Positions 45,574 through 55,865 are shown, counted from the first letter of the stretch. The stretch: DNA of 64,000 bases from Gordonia insulae (GCF_003855095.1 NZ_CP033972.1:1240001-1304000); one strand, 5' to 3'. Notes: generated by a model not told the origin, from the sequence alone. Numbers and translations: made by a program.

Positions 45574-46308
45574 TCAGTTGTGGGGCACGTCCGCGGTCAG
45601 TCCGCCGTCCATCACGAACTCGGTCCCCGTCGCGTAGGACGACTCGTCGCTGGCCAAGAAGACGATGAACGTGGAGACCTCACTGGATTCGGCGGGGCGG
45701 CCGAGTGGGGTCTTCACGATGTCCTCCGGCAAACCCTCGGTCATCGGAGTGCGGATCATGCCCGGATGGATGGAGTTGACCCGGATGTTGTGCGGCGCCA
45801 GTTCCAGCGCAGCGGATTTCGCGAGACCGCGGACACCCCACTTCGACGCGACATAGCCGTGCGCCCACGGGCTTCCACGCAGGCCCTCGACCGACGACAC
45901 GTTGATCATCGAGCCGCCACCTGCGGCGATCATCGGATCCACGGCAGCCTGCATCCCGAGAAAGGTGCCGGTCAAGTTCACATCGATGATCTGCTTCCAT
46001 TTGTCCAGGCGGAATTTCTGCAGCGTGCTGCCGTTGACGATGCCGGCGTTGTTCACCAGGACGTTGAGCTTGCCGAAATCGTCCACGGCCGTCGCCACGG
46101 CAGCCGCCCAGTCGTCGGGTGACGTCACGTCCAGGTGTACGTAGCGCGCGGCGTCGCCGAGTTCGTCCGCGAGCGCCTTGCCCTCGTCGTCGAGGATGTC
46201 GCCGAGGACCACCTTGGCGCCCTCCGCGACGAGCATGCGGGCGTGTGATGCGCCCATCCCCCGTGAACCACCGCTGATCAGTGCAACTTTGTCGTCTACG
46301 CGTCCCAT
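45574..46308 (-). CDS. Short-chain dehydrogenase (Rv2002/FabG3-like hydroxysteroid dehydrogenase)
   Basis: A 244-residue SDR. GRVDDKVALISGGSRGMGAS is the NAD-binding TGxxxGxG equivalent, LVNNAGIVNG follows, and the catalytic SSVEG/YVASKWG gives Ser and Y-x3-K. The sequence resembles mycobacterial Rv2002, a 3-alpha,20-beta-hydroxysteroid dehydrogenase. The start at 46308 begins at the domain; the longer frame to 46443 crosses the divergent promoter. Divergent from the second diaminopentanoate dehydrogenase-like gene with two palindromes between. Confidence 0.85.
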   Translation of the reverse strand: MGRVDDKVALISGGSRGMGASHARMLVAEGAKVVLGDILDDEGKALADELGDAARYVHLDVTSPDDWAAAVATAVDDFGKLNVLVNNAGIVNGSTLQKFRLDKWKQIIDVNLTGTFLGMQAAVDPMIAAGGGSMINVSSVEGLRGSPWAHGYVASKWGVRGLAKSAALELAPHNIRVNSIHPGMIRTPMTEGLPEDIVKTPLGRPAESSEVSTFIVFLASDESSYATGTEFVMDGGLTADVPHN

Positions 46309-46314
46309 GGCGAG

Positions 46315-46353
46315 CCAGGTTACCTGGTCAACGGGCAAATGAGAACAAGTTCT
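46315..46353. promoter_or_regulatory. Two palindromes in the SDR/dehydrogenase divergent promoter
   Basis: CCAGGTTACCTGG at 46315-46327 is a 6-1-6 palindrome 7-19 nt before the SDR start. AGAACAAGTTCT at 46342-46353 is a 5-2-5 palindrome with a following A, matching 13 of 14 positions of the KstR-type box TAGAACNNGTTCTA. Either could control both genes; regulator not present in the window. Confidence 0.5.
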
Positions 46354-46435
46354 ATCGACTTCGCCGCCGACGTGATCTACTGATATGGACAGTAGTCCGG
46401 ACAATTGTTCACCTGACCAGGGCAAGGAGTGTTCG

Positions 46436-47518
46436 ATGGCCATCCGTGTGGCTCACGTAGGGACCGGGAACGTCGGCCGGCTGGCCCTGCGGCAGCTGAT
46501 CGACGACGCACGTTTCGAGCTGGTCGGGCTCTGCGTGTCGACCCCGGACAAGGTGGGCCGCGACGCGGCCGATCTGGCCGGGCTCGACCGCGGACCCACC
46601 GGCGTCGTCGCCACCGCCGATCTGGCCTCGATCATCGCAGCGGCACCGGACTGCGTGGTGTATTGCGCGATGGGTGACACCCGACCGGTCGAGGCACTCG
46701 ACGACTGCATCCGGTTCCTGTCTGCCGGGATCGACGTCGTCGGGTCGGCACCGGTGTCGCTGCAGTATCCGTGGGGGGTGATGCCGCCGAAGGTGATCGC
46801 AAAGGTGGAAGCGGCGGCAGCCGAACACGAGGCGAGCATCTTCGTCACCGGTGTCGATCCCGGGTTCGCCAACGACCTCGTACCGCTGGTGTTCGCGGGT
46901 ACCTGCCAGCGCGTGGAGCAGGTCCGGTGCATGGAGATCGCCGACTACGCGACCTACGACGGCGCGGCGGTGATGTTCGACGTGATGGGCTTCGGCAAGC
47001 CGATGGACGAGACCCCCATGCTCTTCCTGCCCGGCGTGCTCGGATTGGCGTGGGGCACCACGATTCGACAACTCGCGGCCGGCCTCGGGGTGACGGTCGA
47101 CGAGATCGTCGAACGCTATGCGGAGGAGCCCGCGCCCGACTCCTTCGACATCGCGGCCGGACACATCGCCGCGGGAACGCGTGCAGCCGTGCGATTCGAG
47201 ATCATCGGCATGGTCGCCGGCGCGCCCACGATCGTGATCGAGCACGTCACGCGTCTGCGCGACGATCTCGGCGCCGACTGGGCCACGCCGGCACAACCGG
47301 GCGGATGCTATCGCGTGGAGATCGTCGGCGAGCCGTCATATCGGGTCGACATCTGCCCCACCAGTGAGCACGGCGACCACAATCACGCCGCGATCGTGGC
47401 GGCCGCCGGCCGTATCGTCAATGCGATCCCCGTCGTGATCGACGGCCCGCCCGGCATTCGCACGGCACTCGATCTCCCGTTCGTGGTCGGTGCGGGAACG
47501 GGTTCCGGCGCACAGTGA
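46436..47518 (+). CDS. Diaminopentanoate dehydrogenase-like NAD(P)-binding protein, copy 2
   Basis: A 360-residue homologue of the 20368-21447 protein. Rossmann start IRVAHVGTGNVGRLALRQLI, STPDKVGRDAADLAGLD, and TGVDPGFANDLVP line up with the first copy, as does IVIEHVTRLRDDLGADW. Ribosome site AAGGAG at good spacing to the ATG. Divergent from an SDR and near a KstR-like box, which points to steroid or lipid catabolism more than to amino-acid metabolism. Confidence 0.82.
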   Translation: MAIRVAHVGTGNVGRLALRQLIDDARFELVGLCVSTPDKVGRDAADLAGLDRGPTGVVATADLASIIAAAPDCVVYCAMGDTRPVEALDDCIRFLSAGIDVVGSAPVSLQYPWGVMPPKVIAKVEAAAAEHEASIFVTGVDPGFANDLVPLVFAGTCQRVEQVRCMEIADYATYDGAAVMFDVMGFGKPMDETPMLFLPGVLGLAWGTTIRQLAAGLGVTVDEIVERYAEEPAPDSFDIAAGHIAAGTRAAVRFEIIGMVAGAPTIVIEHVTRLRDDLGADWATPAQPGGCYRVEIVGEPSYRVDICPTSEHGDHNHAAIVAAAGRIVNAIPVVIDGPPGIRTALDLPFVVGAGTGSGAQ

Positions 47519-47579
47519 TCCGGCGACGGCGCCCGTTCCGTGACTCTCCCACGCTCGCGACTCTGGGCCGGGTCCGGCG

Positions 47580-48986
47580 TCAGCGCGAGAGAATCAACTC
47601 CGCAGCGGATCGGTAGCGCGCGTACACCTCCGGCCCGATCGCCGTCCCGGTGCGTTGCGCCGCAGGTACTTTCCATGCGGGTAGCTCACCGGTGAGGGCC
47701 CACGCCGCCTGGCGGGCCGCACCGAGCGCGACGTATTCGCCCGGCGCGGGCACCGTGACCGGGGAACCGAACAGTCCGGGGGCGATCGCGAGCACGGCCT
47801 CCGACCGGCTGCCACCACCGATCATCAGCACACGATCGATGGCGACACCCTGGTCCCGGATCAGCTCCATGCAATAGACGAGCGAGCACAGCAGCCCCTC
47901 GACGGCGGCCCGCGCCATGTTGGCCCGGGTGGCGTTGCCTCCGGTGATCCCGACGATGGATCCGGTGGCGTCCGGCAGATTCGGCGACCGCTCACCGGAC
48001 AGGTATGGCACCATGACCAGCCCTGACGATCCCACATCGGCCGACAACGCGAGTCGCCCGAATTCGTCGAGATCCACGCCGAGCATGCCGGCCGCCGTCG
48101 CGAGCACCGGTGCGCCGTTGAGCGTGCACACCAACGGGAGCTGGCGGCCCGTGGCGTCCGCGAATCCGGCCACCAGTCCGGCGCCGTCGCGGGCCGGGGT
48201 CTCGGTGACCGCACTGATGACTCCCGAGGTACCCAAGGAGACCACACAGTCCCCCGCTCCGGCTGCGAGACCGAGTGCGGCAGCCGCATTGTCACCGGCG
48301 CCTACGCCCAGGACATGGCCGGTGCCGGTGCGGCCGGCCACTTCCGCGGGTTCCAACACCCGCGGGAGCAGTGGACGGCGGCCCCCGAAGGCCAACTGCA
48401 GCAGATCCTCTCGATAGGCGCCGTCGGCGGCCGAGAAGTATCCGGTGCCCGACGCGTCGCTACGGTCGGTGACCAAGGTGTCGAGGCCGTCGGCGCCACG
48501 GAGCCGCCAGGTCAACCAGTCGTGTGGCAGGCAGACGGCGGCGGTCGCGTCGGCGACATCCGATTCGTGATCGGCGACCCAGCGCAGTTTGGTCGCGGTG
48601 ATGGAGGCCACCGGCACCACACCGACCTGCGACGCCCATTCCTGCGCGCCACCCAATTCGTCGACGAGAGCCGCGGCGCTCGGCGCCGAGCGGGTGTCGT
48701 TCCACAACAAGGCATCACGGATCACCGAGCCGTCGCCGTCCAGGCAGATCAGACCGTGCTGCTGTCCCGCCACCGACAGTGCGGCGACATCGTCGAGTCC
48801 GCCCGCCTCGCCGATCGCCCGGTTCAGCGCGTCCCACCACTGTTCCGGATCGATCTCGGTGCCCGCAGGATGCGGCGACGAGCCGGCGCGGACGACCCGC
48901 CCGGTGTCCGCGTCGCAGACGACGACCTTGCACGATTGCGTCGACGAGTCGACACCGGCGACGAGCGTTGCGCGCGTATCTGTCAT
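47580..48986 (-). CDS. xylB: Xylulokinase (FGGY family)
   Basis: A 468-residue sugar kinase: [20 protein letters not shown] is the phosphate-1 motif, [20 protein letters not shown] and LLWNDTRS the sugar-binding block, [18 protein letters not shown] and [13 protein letters not shown] the ATP-binding phosphate-2 region, and [12 protein letters not shown] the adenosine motif. It phosphorylates D-xylulose, product of the polyol dehydrogenases encoded upstream. Overlaps the mannitol dehydrogenase gene by 4 nt. Confidence 0.92.
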   Translation of the reverse strand: MTDTRATLVAGVDSSTQSCKVVVCDADTGRVVRAGSSPHPAGTEIDPEQWWDALNRAIGEAGGLDDVAALSVAGQQHGLICLDGDGSVIRDALLWNDTRSAPSAAALVDELGGAQEWASQVGVVPVASITATKLRWVADHESDVADATAAVCLPHDWLTWRLRGADGLDTLVTDRSDASGTGYFSAADGAYREDLLQLAFGGRRPLLPRVLEPAEVAGRTGTGHVLGVGAGDNAAAALGLAAGAGDCVVSLGTSGVISAVTETPARDGAGLVAGFADATGRQLPLVCTLNGAPVLATAAGMLGVDLDEFGRLALSADVGSSGLVMVPYLSGERSPNLPDATGSIVGITGGNATRANMARAAVEGLLCSLVYCMELIRDQGVAIDRVLMIGGGSRSEAVLAIAPGLFGSPVTVPAPGEYVALGAARQAAWALTGELPAWKVPAAQRTGTAIGPEVYARYRSAAELILSR

Positions 48987-50467
48987 CCGAGCAGCTCCTC
49001 GAGGGTCGCGCGGGCGCCGTCACGACGCAGCGACTCCAGCGCCGCCAGATACGGCTTGGTGAATCCGGCGTCCTCGGCGAGATCCCCGAACAGGGTGGTG
49101 TCGGAGACGAAGGCCAATGACTCGGCACGGGATTCGCGGGCCAGCGGGATCAGCCGATCCGCGAGCGGGTCGACGACGGAGATCTCGTCCCCGTCCTCGT
49201 CGACGCCCTCCGCGTAGCGTGTCCAGCTCGCCACCACTGCGGCCGCGAGGGTGACGTCACCTCCGTCGGTCAGACGCTCCCGAATGACCGGTACCAGCCA
49301 TTTGGGGATGCGGTCCGACGAGTCCTGACAGAGGCGGGCGATCGTGTCGGCGATCGCGGGATTGGAGAACCGCTGGATCAACGTCTCGGTGTAGTCGTCG
49401 AGGTCGACTCCCCGGACCGGTCGCAGGGTCGGGCGTCCCTCGTCGTTCATGTAGCGGCGCAACAGTGTCGCGATGAGCGGGTCCGCGGTGGCGTCGTGGA
49501 CATAGCGATATCCCATGAGGTACCCGAAGTAGCAGAGGGCCTGATGACTTGCGTTGAGCAGCCGCAGTTTCATCAACTCGTAGGGCGTGACGTCGTCGAC
49601 GATCTGGACGCCGACGTCCTCCAGTCGAGGGCGGCCCATCGTGAAACGATCCTCGAGGACCCATTGGGTGAACGGCTCGGCGACCACCGGCCAGCGATCG
49701 TCGATCCCGGTTCGCGTCAGGACCTCCGCCCGCAGATCGGCCGGGGTCGCCGGAGTGATCCGGTCGACCATCGAGTTGGGGAACCGGGTGTGTTCGGCCA
49801 TCCAGTCCGCCAGTTCGGGATCCTTGAGTCGCGCGAACGCGAGGAACGTCGATTCCGCCATCTCGCCGTTGCCCTGGATGTTGTCGCAGGACATCACGGT
49901 GAACGACGGGATACCGCGCGCCCGGCGCCGGCGGAGCGCCTCCACGACCAGACCGAACACGGTGACCGGCACCGCACCATCGGCGAGATCGGCAACGATC
50001 TGCGGATTCTCCGTATCGAACTCTCCGGTCGCCGGTGAGAAGTTGTAGCCACCCTCGGTCACCGTCAGCGAGACGATTCGGGTGTCCGGCGCGGCCAGTT
50101 TCTCGATCACGCGCTCGGGATCATCTGGCGCGAACAGGTAGTCGGTGATGGAACCGATCACTCCGGTCTCGACCCCTCCCTCGGGGTCCTTGAGGGTGAG
50201 CGTGAACAGGCCGTCCTGCGGGACCAGGGCGTCGCGCATGGCCGCATCGGGCGGTCGCACACCGACGCCGCAGATGCCCCACTCGAACGCGCCGTCGTCG
50301 CCGGTGGCGAGGAGCCGATCGAGATACATCGCCTGGTGCGCTCGATGGAATCCGCCGACACCGAAATGCACGATGCCGGTGACTATCCGGGTTCGGTCGT
50401 AGTCGGGCGTCGCGGCTCCGTCGATCTCCGGCAGCGTCGATTGCGTCAGTTCAACGGTCTCGGTCAC
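48983..50467 (-). CDS. Mannitol/polyol 2-dehydrogenase
   Basis: A 494-residue long-chain polyol dehydrogenase. [20 protein letters not shown] is the NAD-binding region, [13 protein letters not shown] follows, and [20 protein letters not shown] carries the catalytic K-x5-N-x2-H motif. It oxidises mannitol to fructose or arabitol to xylulose. Middle gene of the three-gene leftward catabolic operon. Substrate choice cannot be fixed, but xylulokinase next door favours D-arabitol. Confidence 0.9.
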   Translation of the reverse strand: MTETVELTQSTLPEIDGAATPDYDRTRIVTGIVHFGVGGFHRAHQAMYLDRLLATGDDGAFEWGICGVGVRPPDAAMRDALVPQDGLFTLTLKDPEGGVETGVIGSITDYLFAPDDPERVIEKLAAPDTRIVSLTVTEGGYNFSPATGEFDTENPQIVADLADGAVPVTVFGLVVEALRRRRARGIPSFTVMSCDNIQGNGEMAESTFLAFARLKDPELADWMAEHTRFPNSMVDRITPATPADLRAEVLTRTGIDDRWPVVAEPFTQWVLEDRFTMGRPRLEDVGVQIVDDVTPYELMKLRLLNASHQALCYFGYLMGYRYVHDATADPLIATLLRRYMNDEGRPTLRPVRGVDLDDYTETLIQRFSNPAIADTIARLCQDSSDRIPKWLVPVIRERLTDGGDVTLAAAVVASWTRYAEGVDEDGDEISVVDPLADRLIPLARESRAESLAFVSDTTLFGDLAEDAGFTKPYLAALESLRRDGARATLEELLG

Positions 50468-50477
50468 GGGTCAGTCC

Positions 50478-51572
50478 TTACGTGTTGTCGGTTGTCGGTG
50501 TCGGACGGTCCGTGCCGGATGTCGGGTGGCGGGGCATGCCGGGGTAGACGACCGCCTTGATACTGCCCGGGATGCGGTCGGCGTCGAGGGCCGCCCGCGT
50601 GTCGTCGAGGCCGAAGCGGCCGGTCACCATCGAGTCGAGATCCACTCGACCGGAGGTGATCAGGGACAACGCGGTGGGCCAGGTGTTCGCGTACCGATAC
50701 ACCCCGGTGAGCACGATCTCACGATTCTGGATGAGCGACACCGGAAGTGCCATCGTGTCCGTGCCCATGCCGACCAGCACCGCTCGCCCCGCGGGACGGA
50801 GCGCAGACATAGCGCCGATCACCGCGGGTTCCACACCACTCGCGTCGATGAACGCACCGACCGGATCGACCGTGGCACCGGGCGAGACGACGTCGGTGGC
50901 ACCGAACCTGCGCGCGACCTCGCGTCGATCGGGATCGGGTTCACTGACGACGATCGTGGTGGCTCCCGCGGCACGCGCAACCTGCGCACACATCAGCCCG
51001 ATCGGCCCCGCGCCGGCGATGAGTACCGAATCACCCATGCCGACATCGGCTTTGCGGATGGCTGCGATCGCCACCGACAACGGTTCACAGAGTGCGGCCG
51101 CCTCGTCGCTCACCCGGTCCGGCACGGAGTGCGCGAATGCGGCGCCGATGGTCACGAACTCGCAGAGCGCGCCGTCGACCGGCGGCGTCGCGTAGAAGCG
51201 CATGTGCGGGCACAGGTTGTACAGTCCGCGCCGGGATTCGTCGCTGGCCGGATCCGGTGTCTGCGGCTCGATCGACACCCGCTCGCCGACGCGCGACCGC
51301 GAGACACCGCCGCCGACCGCGACGATCGTCCCGGAGGCCTCATGCCCGAGGACCAGGGGCGTCTCGACGACATGCGTACCGATCCGTCCGTGTCGCAGGT
51401 AATGGGTGTCCGACCCACAGACGCCGACCGCACTGACGCGGATGAGCACTTCGCCGGGCCCGGGTGTCGGCACCGGGCGATCCTCCACGGTCAGACCGCC
51501 GTCCGGGTGAAGGACACTCGACCGCATCGTGCGGATCGACAGGTCACTCTCGTCATCGATTGTTGCGTGCAT
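50478..51572 (-). CDS. Zinc-dependent sorbitol/polyol dehydrogenase (MDR family)
   Basis: A 364-residue medium-chain dehydrogenase. VGVCGSDTHYLRHG holds the catalytic-zinc Cys, PLVLGHEASGTIVAVGGGVS the His-Glu pair, VLIAGAGPIGLMCAQVARAA the NAD site with SEPDPDRRE. The structural-zinc loop is shortened to YNLCPHMRF as in sorbitol dehydrogenases. AGGAA 5 nt before the ATG sets the start. First gene after the palindrome that separates it from the SorC regulator. Confidence 0.88.
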   Translation of the reverse strand: MHATIDDESDLSIRTMRSSVLHPDGGLTVEDRPVPTPGPGEVLIRVSAVGVCGSDTHYLRHGRIGTHVVETPLVLGHEASGTIVAVGGGVSRSRVGERVSIEPQTPDPASDESRRGLYNLCPHMRFYATPPVDGALCEFVTIGAAFAHSVPDRVSDEAAALCEPLSVAIAAIRKADVGMGDSVLIAGAGPIGLMCAQVARAAGATTIVVSEPDPDRREVARRFGATDVVSPGATVDPVGAFIDASGVEPAVIGAMSALRPAGRAVLVGMGTDTMALPVSLIQNREIVLTGVYRYANTWPTALSLITSGRVDLDSMVTGRFGLDDTRAALDADRIPGSIKAVVYPGMPRHPTSGTDRPTPTTDNT

Positions 51573-51594
51573 CACATTCCTGATGTTAGCGTAT

Positions 51595-51628
51595 TGAGCA
51601 TAACTCCGGCTAGTGAGCATATGCTCAC
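51595..51628. promoter_or_regulatory. SorC operator in the divergent polyol promoter
   Basis: GTGAGCATATGCTCAC at 51613-51628 is a perfect 16-bp palindrome, and a half-site TGAGCAT lies 19 nt upstream at 51595-51601. They stand between the polyol dehydrogenase and the SorC-type regulator, and fit the TGAGCA-type sites of SorC/DeoR regulators. Confidence 0.68.
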
Positions 51629-51649
51629 CGTGAACGCGAAGCGAGACCA

Positions 51650-52639
51650 ATGACGACTCCCGCGAGGACCACACCTGACTCGGGACATGACCTGCGCCTT
51701 CTCGTGCGGGCGGCCACCATGTACCACCTCGAGGGGCTGACCCAGGCCGAGATCGCGACACGTCTTGGGGTGTCCCGCCCGACCGCCGGGCGGCTGGTGG
51801 CCCGGGCTCGCGCCCAGGGGCTCGTCCAGGTGACCGTGAGCGCGCCGGGGCACCTGAGCGCGTCGATCCACACCGACGTCGAGCGTTGTGTCGAGGAGAC
51901 GTTCGGGCTCGACGAGGCCCTGGTGATCGACGAGATCGCCGACGGCACCGCGTCGGGCAACGCCGCACTCGGTCGCGCGGGCGCATCGGTACTCGCCCGA
52001 CGTATCCAGGCGACCGACGTCCTCGGCTTCACCTGGGGACCCGAACAGGTCGCCGTGGCCGACGCGATGACGGCGAACTCGTCGTGCCGACAGGTGGTGC
52101 AGATGGACGGTTCGATGACCTCCGTCGAGTACCACACCGGCGTCGACCACGCCCTGTCGCGCCTGTCCGATCGCCTCCACGCCCAACCCATGCGACTTGT
52201 CGCGCCGCTGTACGCGGATCCGGACACGGTCACCGCGTTGGAACGGGATTCGATTCTGTCGCAGTCATTGTCAGCGGCGCGATCGGCGAATGTGATGCTG
52301 TTCGGCGTCGGCTCGGTGTCCACGTCGACCACTCTTTTCGAGGGTGCGTTCATCGACGCCATCGTGCTCGACGAACTCGACGAACTGGCGGCGGTCGGCG
52401 AGATCGGCGGTCGGTTCTACGACGCGCACGGCGTGGCGGTGGCATCGACACTCGTCGACCGGACCGTCTCCGTCCCACTCGACTCGGTTCGCGCCTGCCC
52501 CACCTCCATCCTCGTCTCCGGTGGAGAACACCGCCGGGACTCCATTCTCGGCGCGCTGCGCGGCGGTTACGCGACGATCCTCGTCACCGATCTCCCCACC
52601 GCGGAATGGCTTGTCGCCCAACAGAAAGGTGATCACTGA
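51650..52639 (+). CDS. SorC/DeoR-family transcriptional regulator
   Basis: A 329-residue regulator. YHLEGLTQAEIATRLGVSRP then TAGRLVARARAQGLVQV is the helix-turn-helix, and the C-terminal sugar-binding domain (about 75-325) has VLGFTWGPEQVAVADAM and NVMLFGVGSVSTSTTLF. Members sense phosphorylated sugars. The stop overlaps the start of the substrate-binding protein by one base (TGATG). It likely controls both arms of the polyol locus. Confidence 0.9.
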   Translation: MTTPARTTPDSGHDLRLLVRAATMYHLEGLTQAEIATRLGVSRPTAGRLVARARAQGLVQVTVSAPGHLSASIHTDVERCVEETFGLDEALVIDEIADGTASGNAALGRAGASVLARRIQATDVLGFTWGPEQVAVADAMTANSSCRQVVQMDGSMTSVEYHTGVDHALSRLSDRLHAQPMRLVAPLYADPDTVTALERDSILSQSLSAARSANVMLFGVGSVSTSTTLFEGAFIDAIVLDELDELAAVGEIGGRFYDAHGVAVASTLVDRTVSVPLDSVRACPTSILVSGGEHRRDSILGALRGGYATILVTDLPTAEWLVAQQKGDH

Positions 52640-54027
52640 TGGCCGAAAGACCAGGTTTCGCGCGGCGGATCAGGCGTGCATCGCGCCGTTCCCGCATGGC
52701 GGCGGCGTCCGGTGCCGCGGCCCTCGCGCTCGTCATGACCGGATGTTCCGGCGCGGGGTCACTCACCGACGGCGGTGGTGACGCCGTGACGGTCGCGATG
52801 GTGTCCAACTCGCAGATGCAGGACGCGGTCAAGCTGTCCAGCCAGTTCGAACAACAGAACCCGGGCATCAAATTGAAGTTCGTCACCCTGTCGGAGAACG
52901 AGGCGCGCGCCAAGATCACCTCTTCGGTGGCGACCGGCGGCGGCGAGTTCGACGTGGTGATGATCAGCAACTACGAGACCCCCATGTGGGCCGAGAACGG
53001 CTGGCTGGTCAACCTGACGCCCTACATGGACGCCGACCCCTCCTATGCCGCAGACGATTTCATCCCCACTCTGAAGACGGCCCTCTCGTACAAGGGATCG
53101 ATGTACTCGGCACCGTTCTACGGTGAGTCGTCATTCCTCATGTACAACAAGAAGATGTTCGCCGACGCAGGGGTCACTCTGCCGGCAAAGCCGACCTGGC
53201 CCGAGGTCGCCGAGGCCGCGGCGAAGCTTCATCGCGGTGACGTTTCCGGGATCTGCCTACGCGGCAAGCCCGGCTGGGGCGAGTTGCTCGCACCACTGGA
53301 CACCGTCATCAACGCATTCGGCGGCCGCTGGTTCGACGAGGACTGGAACGCCCAGCTGACCAGCCCCGAGGTGAAGAAGGCCGTGCAGTTCTACGTCGAC
53401 ACCGTACGCAAGGACGGTGAGCCCGGTGCGGCCTCGTCGGGCTTCCAGGAATGCGGCAATCTGTTGTCGCAGGGCCAGACCGCGATGTGGTACGACGCGA
53501 CATCGGCGGTGTCGGTCCTCGAGAGCCCCGACACCTCGACGATCGCAGGTGACGTCGGCTACCTGCCCGCACCGAGCATGGCCAAGTCCGACAACGGATG
53601 GCTCTACACATGGTCGCTCGGCATCCCGACCAGCAGCGCCAAGCGTGAGCAGGCGTGGAAGTTCATCAACTGGATGACCAACCGCGACTACATCAAACAC
53701 GTCGCCGACACCCTCGGCGCGAGCCACATCCCGCCCGGCAGCCGGATGTCGACGTACGAGCTGCCGGCCTACAAGGAGATCTCTGCGCCGTTCGCCGACG
53801 CCACGTTGTCGGCCATGACCACGGCCGACCAGCTCAAGCCCACCCTGAAGCCCGTGCCGTACACCGGCATCCAGTTCCTGGCGATCCCTGAGTTCCAGGA
53901 TCTCGGAACCCGGGTGAGCCAGCAGATCTCGGCGGCCATCGCAGGCCAGATCAGCGTCGACACGGCGCTCGAACAGAGTCAGAAGTATGCCGAGACCGTC
54001 GGCAAGACCTACCAGAAGGAGAGGTGA
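52639..54027 (+). CDS. Polyol/sugar ABC transporter substrate-binding lipoprotein
   Basis: A 462-residue extracytoplasmic binding protein. Signal ends at lipobox LVMTGC (Cys about 34), then VTVAMVSNSQMQDAVKLSSQ, FDVVMISNYETPMWAENGWL and YSAPFYGESSFLMYNKKMFA follow the family 1 pattern, as does TNRDYIKHVADTLGASHIPP. Lys codons are almost all AAG, unlike the ATPase gene downstream. Coupled to the regulator upstream; AAGGAG near its stop serves the first permease. Confidence 0.92.
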   Translation: MAERPGFARRIRRASRRSRMAAASGAAALALVMTGCSGAGSLTDGGGDAVTVAMVSNSQMQDAVKLSSQFEQQNPGIKLKFVTLSENEARAKITSSVATGGGEFDVVMISNYETPMWAENGWLVNLTPYMDADPSYAADDFIPTLKTALSYKGSMYSAPFYGESSFLMYNKKMFADAGVTLPAKPTWPEVAEAAAKLHRGDVSGICLRGKPGWGELLAPLDTVINAFGGRWFDEDWNAQLTSPEVKKAVQFYVDTVRKDGEPGAASSGFQECGNLLSQGQTAMWYDATSAVSVLESPDTSTIAGDVGYLPAPSMAKSDNGWLYTWSLGIPTSSAKREQAWKFINWMTNRDYIKHVADTLGASHIPPGSRMSTYELPAYKEISAPFADATLSAMTTADQLKPTLKPVPYTGIQFLAIPEFQDLGTRVSQQISAAIAGQISVDTALEQSQKYAETVGKTYQKER

Positions 54028-54030
54028 GAC

Positions 54031-54990
54031 GTGGCCACCGCACTCGCCCAACCAGGGGCCGATCCACAACCGCGGTCCGATGAACCGCTGAAGTCGCACC
54101 GGGATCACATCTCGCGCGCCGAGGGATGGCGCCGACGGGGCCCACTGCTGCCCGCCCTGATCTTCATGATCGTGGTGACCCAGATCCCGTTCGTGTTCAC
54201 CCTCTTCTACTCGACGCAGTCGTGGAACCTGGTCCGTCCCGGCTCCCGTAGCTTCGTCGGGCTCGACAACTACTTCGCGGTCTTCACCGACGGCCAGTTC
54301 TGGCGGGTCACTCTCAACACCATCGTGCTGATCGTGGGTACCGTGCTCGCGTCGGTCATCCTGGGTCTGATCTTCGCCCTGCTGCTCGACCGGAAGTTCC
54401 TCGGCCGCGGGATCGTTCGGACGCTGCTGATCACCCCGTTCCTGGTGACCCCGGTCGCGGCCGCGTTGCTCTGGAAGACCAGTCTGCTGTCACCGACGAA
54501 CGGTCTGGTCAACTGGGCGCTGAGCCCGTTCGGAGTCCACACCGACTGGCTCAGCCAGTACCCGCTGATGAGTGTCATCGCCGAATTGGTCTGGCAGTGG
54601 ACGCCGTTCATGATGCTGCTGATCCTGGCCGGCCTGCAGTCGATGCCGCACGACATCAGCGAGGCCGCCCGCGTCGACGGTGCCACCAGTTTCCGGCTCT
54701 TCCGGGAACTGACCCTGCCGCACCTGCGGAGGTTCATCGAACTCGGTGCGGTGCTGGGCGCGATCTATCTGGTCAACACCTTCGACGCGGTGTACATGAT
54801 GACCTCCGGTGGTCCCGGGGTGTCGAGTGCGAACCTGCCGTTCTACATCTATCAGCGCGCATTCCTCGGCTTCGACATCGGACAGGCCGCCGCCATGGGC
54901 GTGGTCACGGTGATCGGCACGATCGTCGTCGCGTCGCTCGCACTACGCCTGATCTTCAAGAGCTTCACCGGAAACGAGGAGGCAGCCTGA
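54031..54990 (+). CDS. Polyol/sugar ABC permease, MalF-like
   Basis: A 319-residue permease with six helices. FFTLFY-type start VFTLFYSTQSWNLVRPGSRS, and the conserved EAA loop ISEAARVDGATSFRLFRELT that contacts the ATPase. GTG start. Gap of 3 nt from the binding-protein stop; one-base overlap with the next permease (TGATG). Codon usage is like its upstream neighbours. Confidence 0.92.
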   Translation: MATALAQPGADPQPRSDEPLKSHRDHISRAEGWRRRGPLLPALIFMIVVTQIPFVFTLFYSTQSWNLVRPGSRSFVGLDNYFAVFTDGQFWRVTLNTIVLIVGTVLASVILGLIFALLLDRKFLGRGIVRTLLITPFLVTPVAAALLWKTSLLSPTNGLVNWALSPFGVHTDWLSQYPLMSVIAELVWQWTPFMMLLILAGLQSMPHDISEAARVDGATSFRLFRELTLPHLRRFIELGAVLGAIYLVNTFDAVYMMTSGGPGVSSANLPFYIYQRAFLGFDIGQAAAMGVVTVIGTIVVASLALRLIFKSFTGNEEAA

Positions 54991-55865
54991 TGAGTACCTC
55001 AACCGAGACCCGCGCATCGTCGACAACCGTCGACGGGGTGGAGATCACCCGCCGCAGCAATCCACGCGGGGTCCTGCTGACCGTGTTCACCTGGATTCTG
55101 GCGCTGGGGTTCTTCTTCCCGGTGTTGTGGATGGTGCTCACCGCGTTCAAGAAGGAAAGCGACGCCGCCACCAACCCACCGACGTTCATCTTCACCCCCA
55201 CCCTCGAGCAGTTCAAAGAAGTGTTCGACGCCGGTATCGGCACCCCACTGATGAACTCACTGTTCGCCACCATCGTCTCCACCATCCTGGTACTGGCCCT
55301 GGGAGTCCCAGCCGCATTCGCCCTCTCACTGCGCCCGGTCCGCAAAACCCAAGACGCACTGTTCTTCTTCATCAGCACCAAAATGCTGCCCATCGTGGCC
55401 GCCATCATCCCGCTCTACGTCATCGTCGGACGCATCGGCATGCTCGACAACATCTGGACCCTGGTCATCCTCTACACCGCGATGAACCTACCCATCGCCG
55501 TCTGGATGATGCGCTCGTTCTTCCTCGAAGTCCCCAGCGAACTCCTCGAAGCCGCCAGCATCGACGGAGCCAGCCTCTGGACCTCCGTACGCGAAGTGAT
55601 CCTGCCACTGATCTCCCCCGGCATCGCCGCCACCGCACTGATCTGCGTCATCTTCTCCTGGAACGAGTTCTTCTTCGCCGTCAACATGACCGCCGTCAAC
55701 GCCCAAACCATGCCCGTATTCCTCACCGGCTTCATGTCCGGACAAGGCCTCTACTGGGCCCAACTCTCCGCAGCCTCCGTCCTGGCCGCCCTACCCGTGG
55801 TCATCTGCGGCTGGATCGCCCAGAACAAACTCGTCCGCGGACTCTCGTTCGGCGCCATCAAATAG
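54990..55865 (+). CDS. Polyol/sugar ABC permease, MalG-like, mosaic codon usage
   Basis: A 291-residue permease with six helices and EAA loop LLEAASIDGASLWTSVREVI. Up to about 55160 its Lys codons are AAG (FKKES). From about 55210 to the stop all five Lys codons are AAA and nearly all Glu codons are GAA, as in the downstream ATPase gene. This shift inside one gene suggests recombination. The last 15 nt start the first copy of a 52-bp tandem repeat. Confidence 0.9.
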   Translation: MSTSTETRASSTTVDGVEITRRSNPRGVLLTVFTWILALGFFFPVLWMVLTAFKKESDAATNPPTFIFTPTLEQFKEVFDAGIGTPLMNSLFATIVSTILVLALGVPAAFALSLRPVRKTQDALFFFISTKMLPIVAAIIPLYVIVGRIGMLDNIWTLVILYTAMNLPIAVWMMRSFFLEVPSELLEAASIDGASLWTSVREVILPLISPGIAATALICVIFSWNEFFFAVNMTAVNAQTMPVFLTGFMSGQGLYWAQLSAASVLAALPVVICGWIAQNKLVRGLSFGAIK

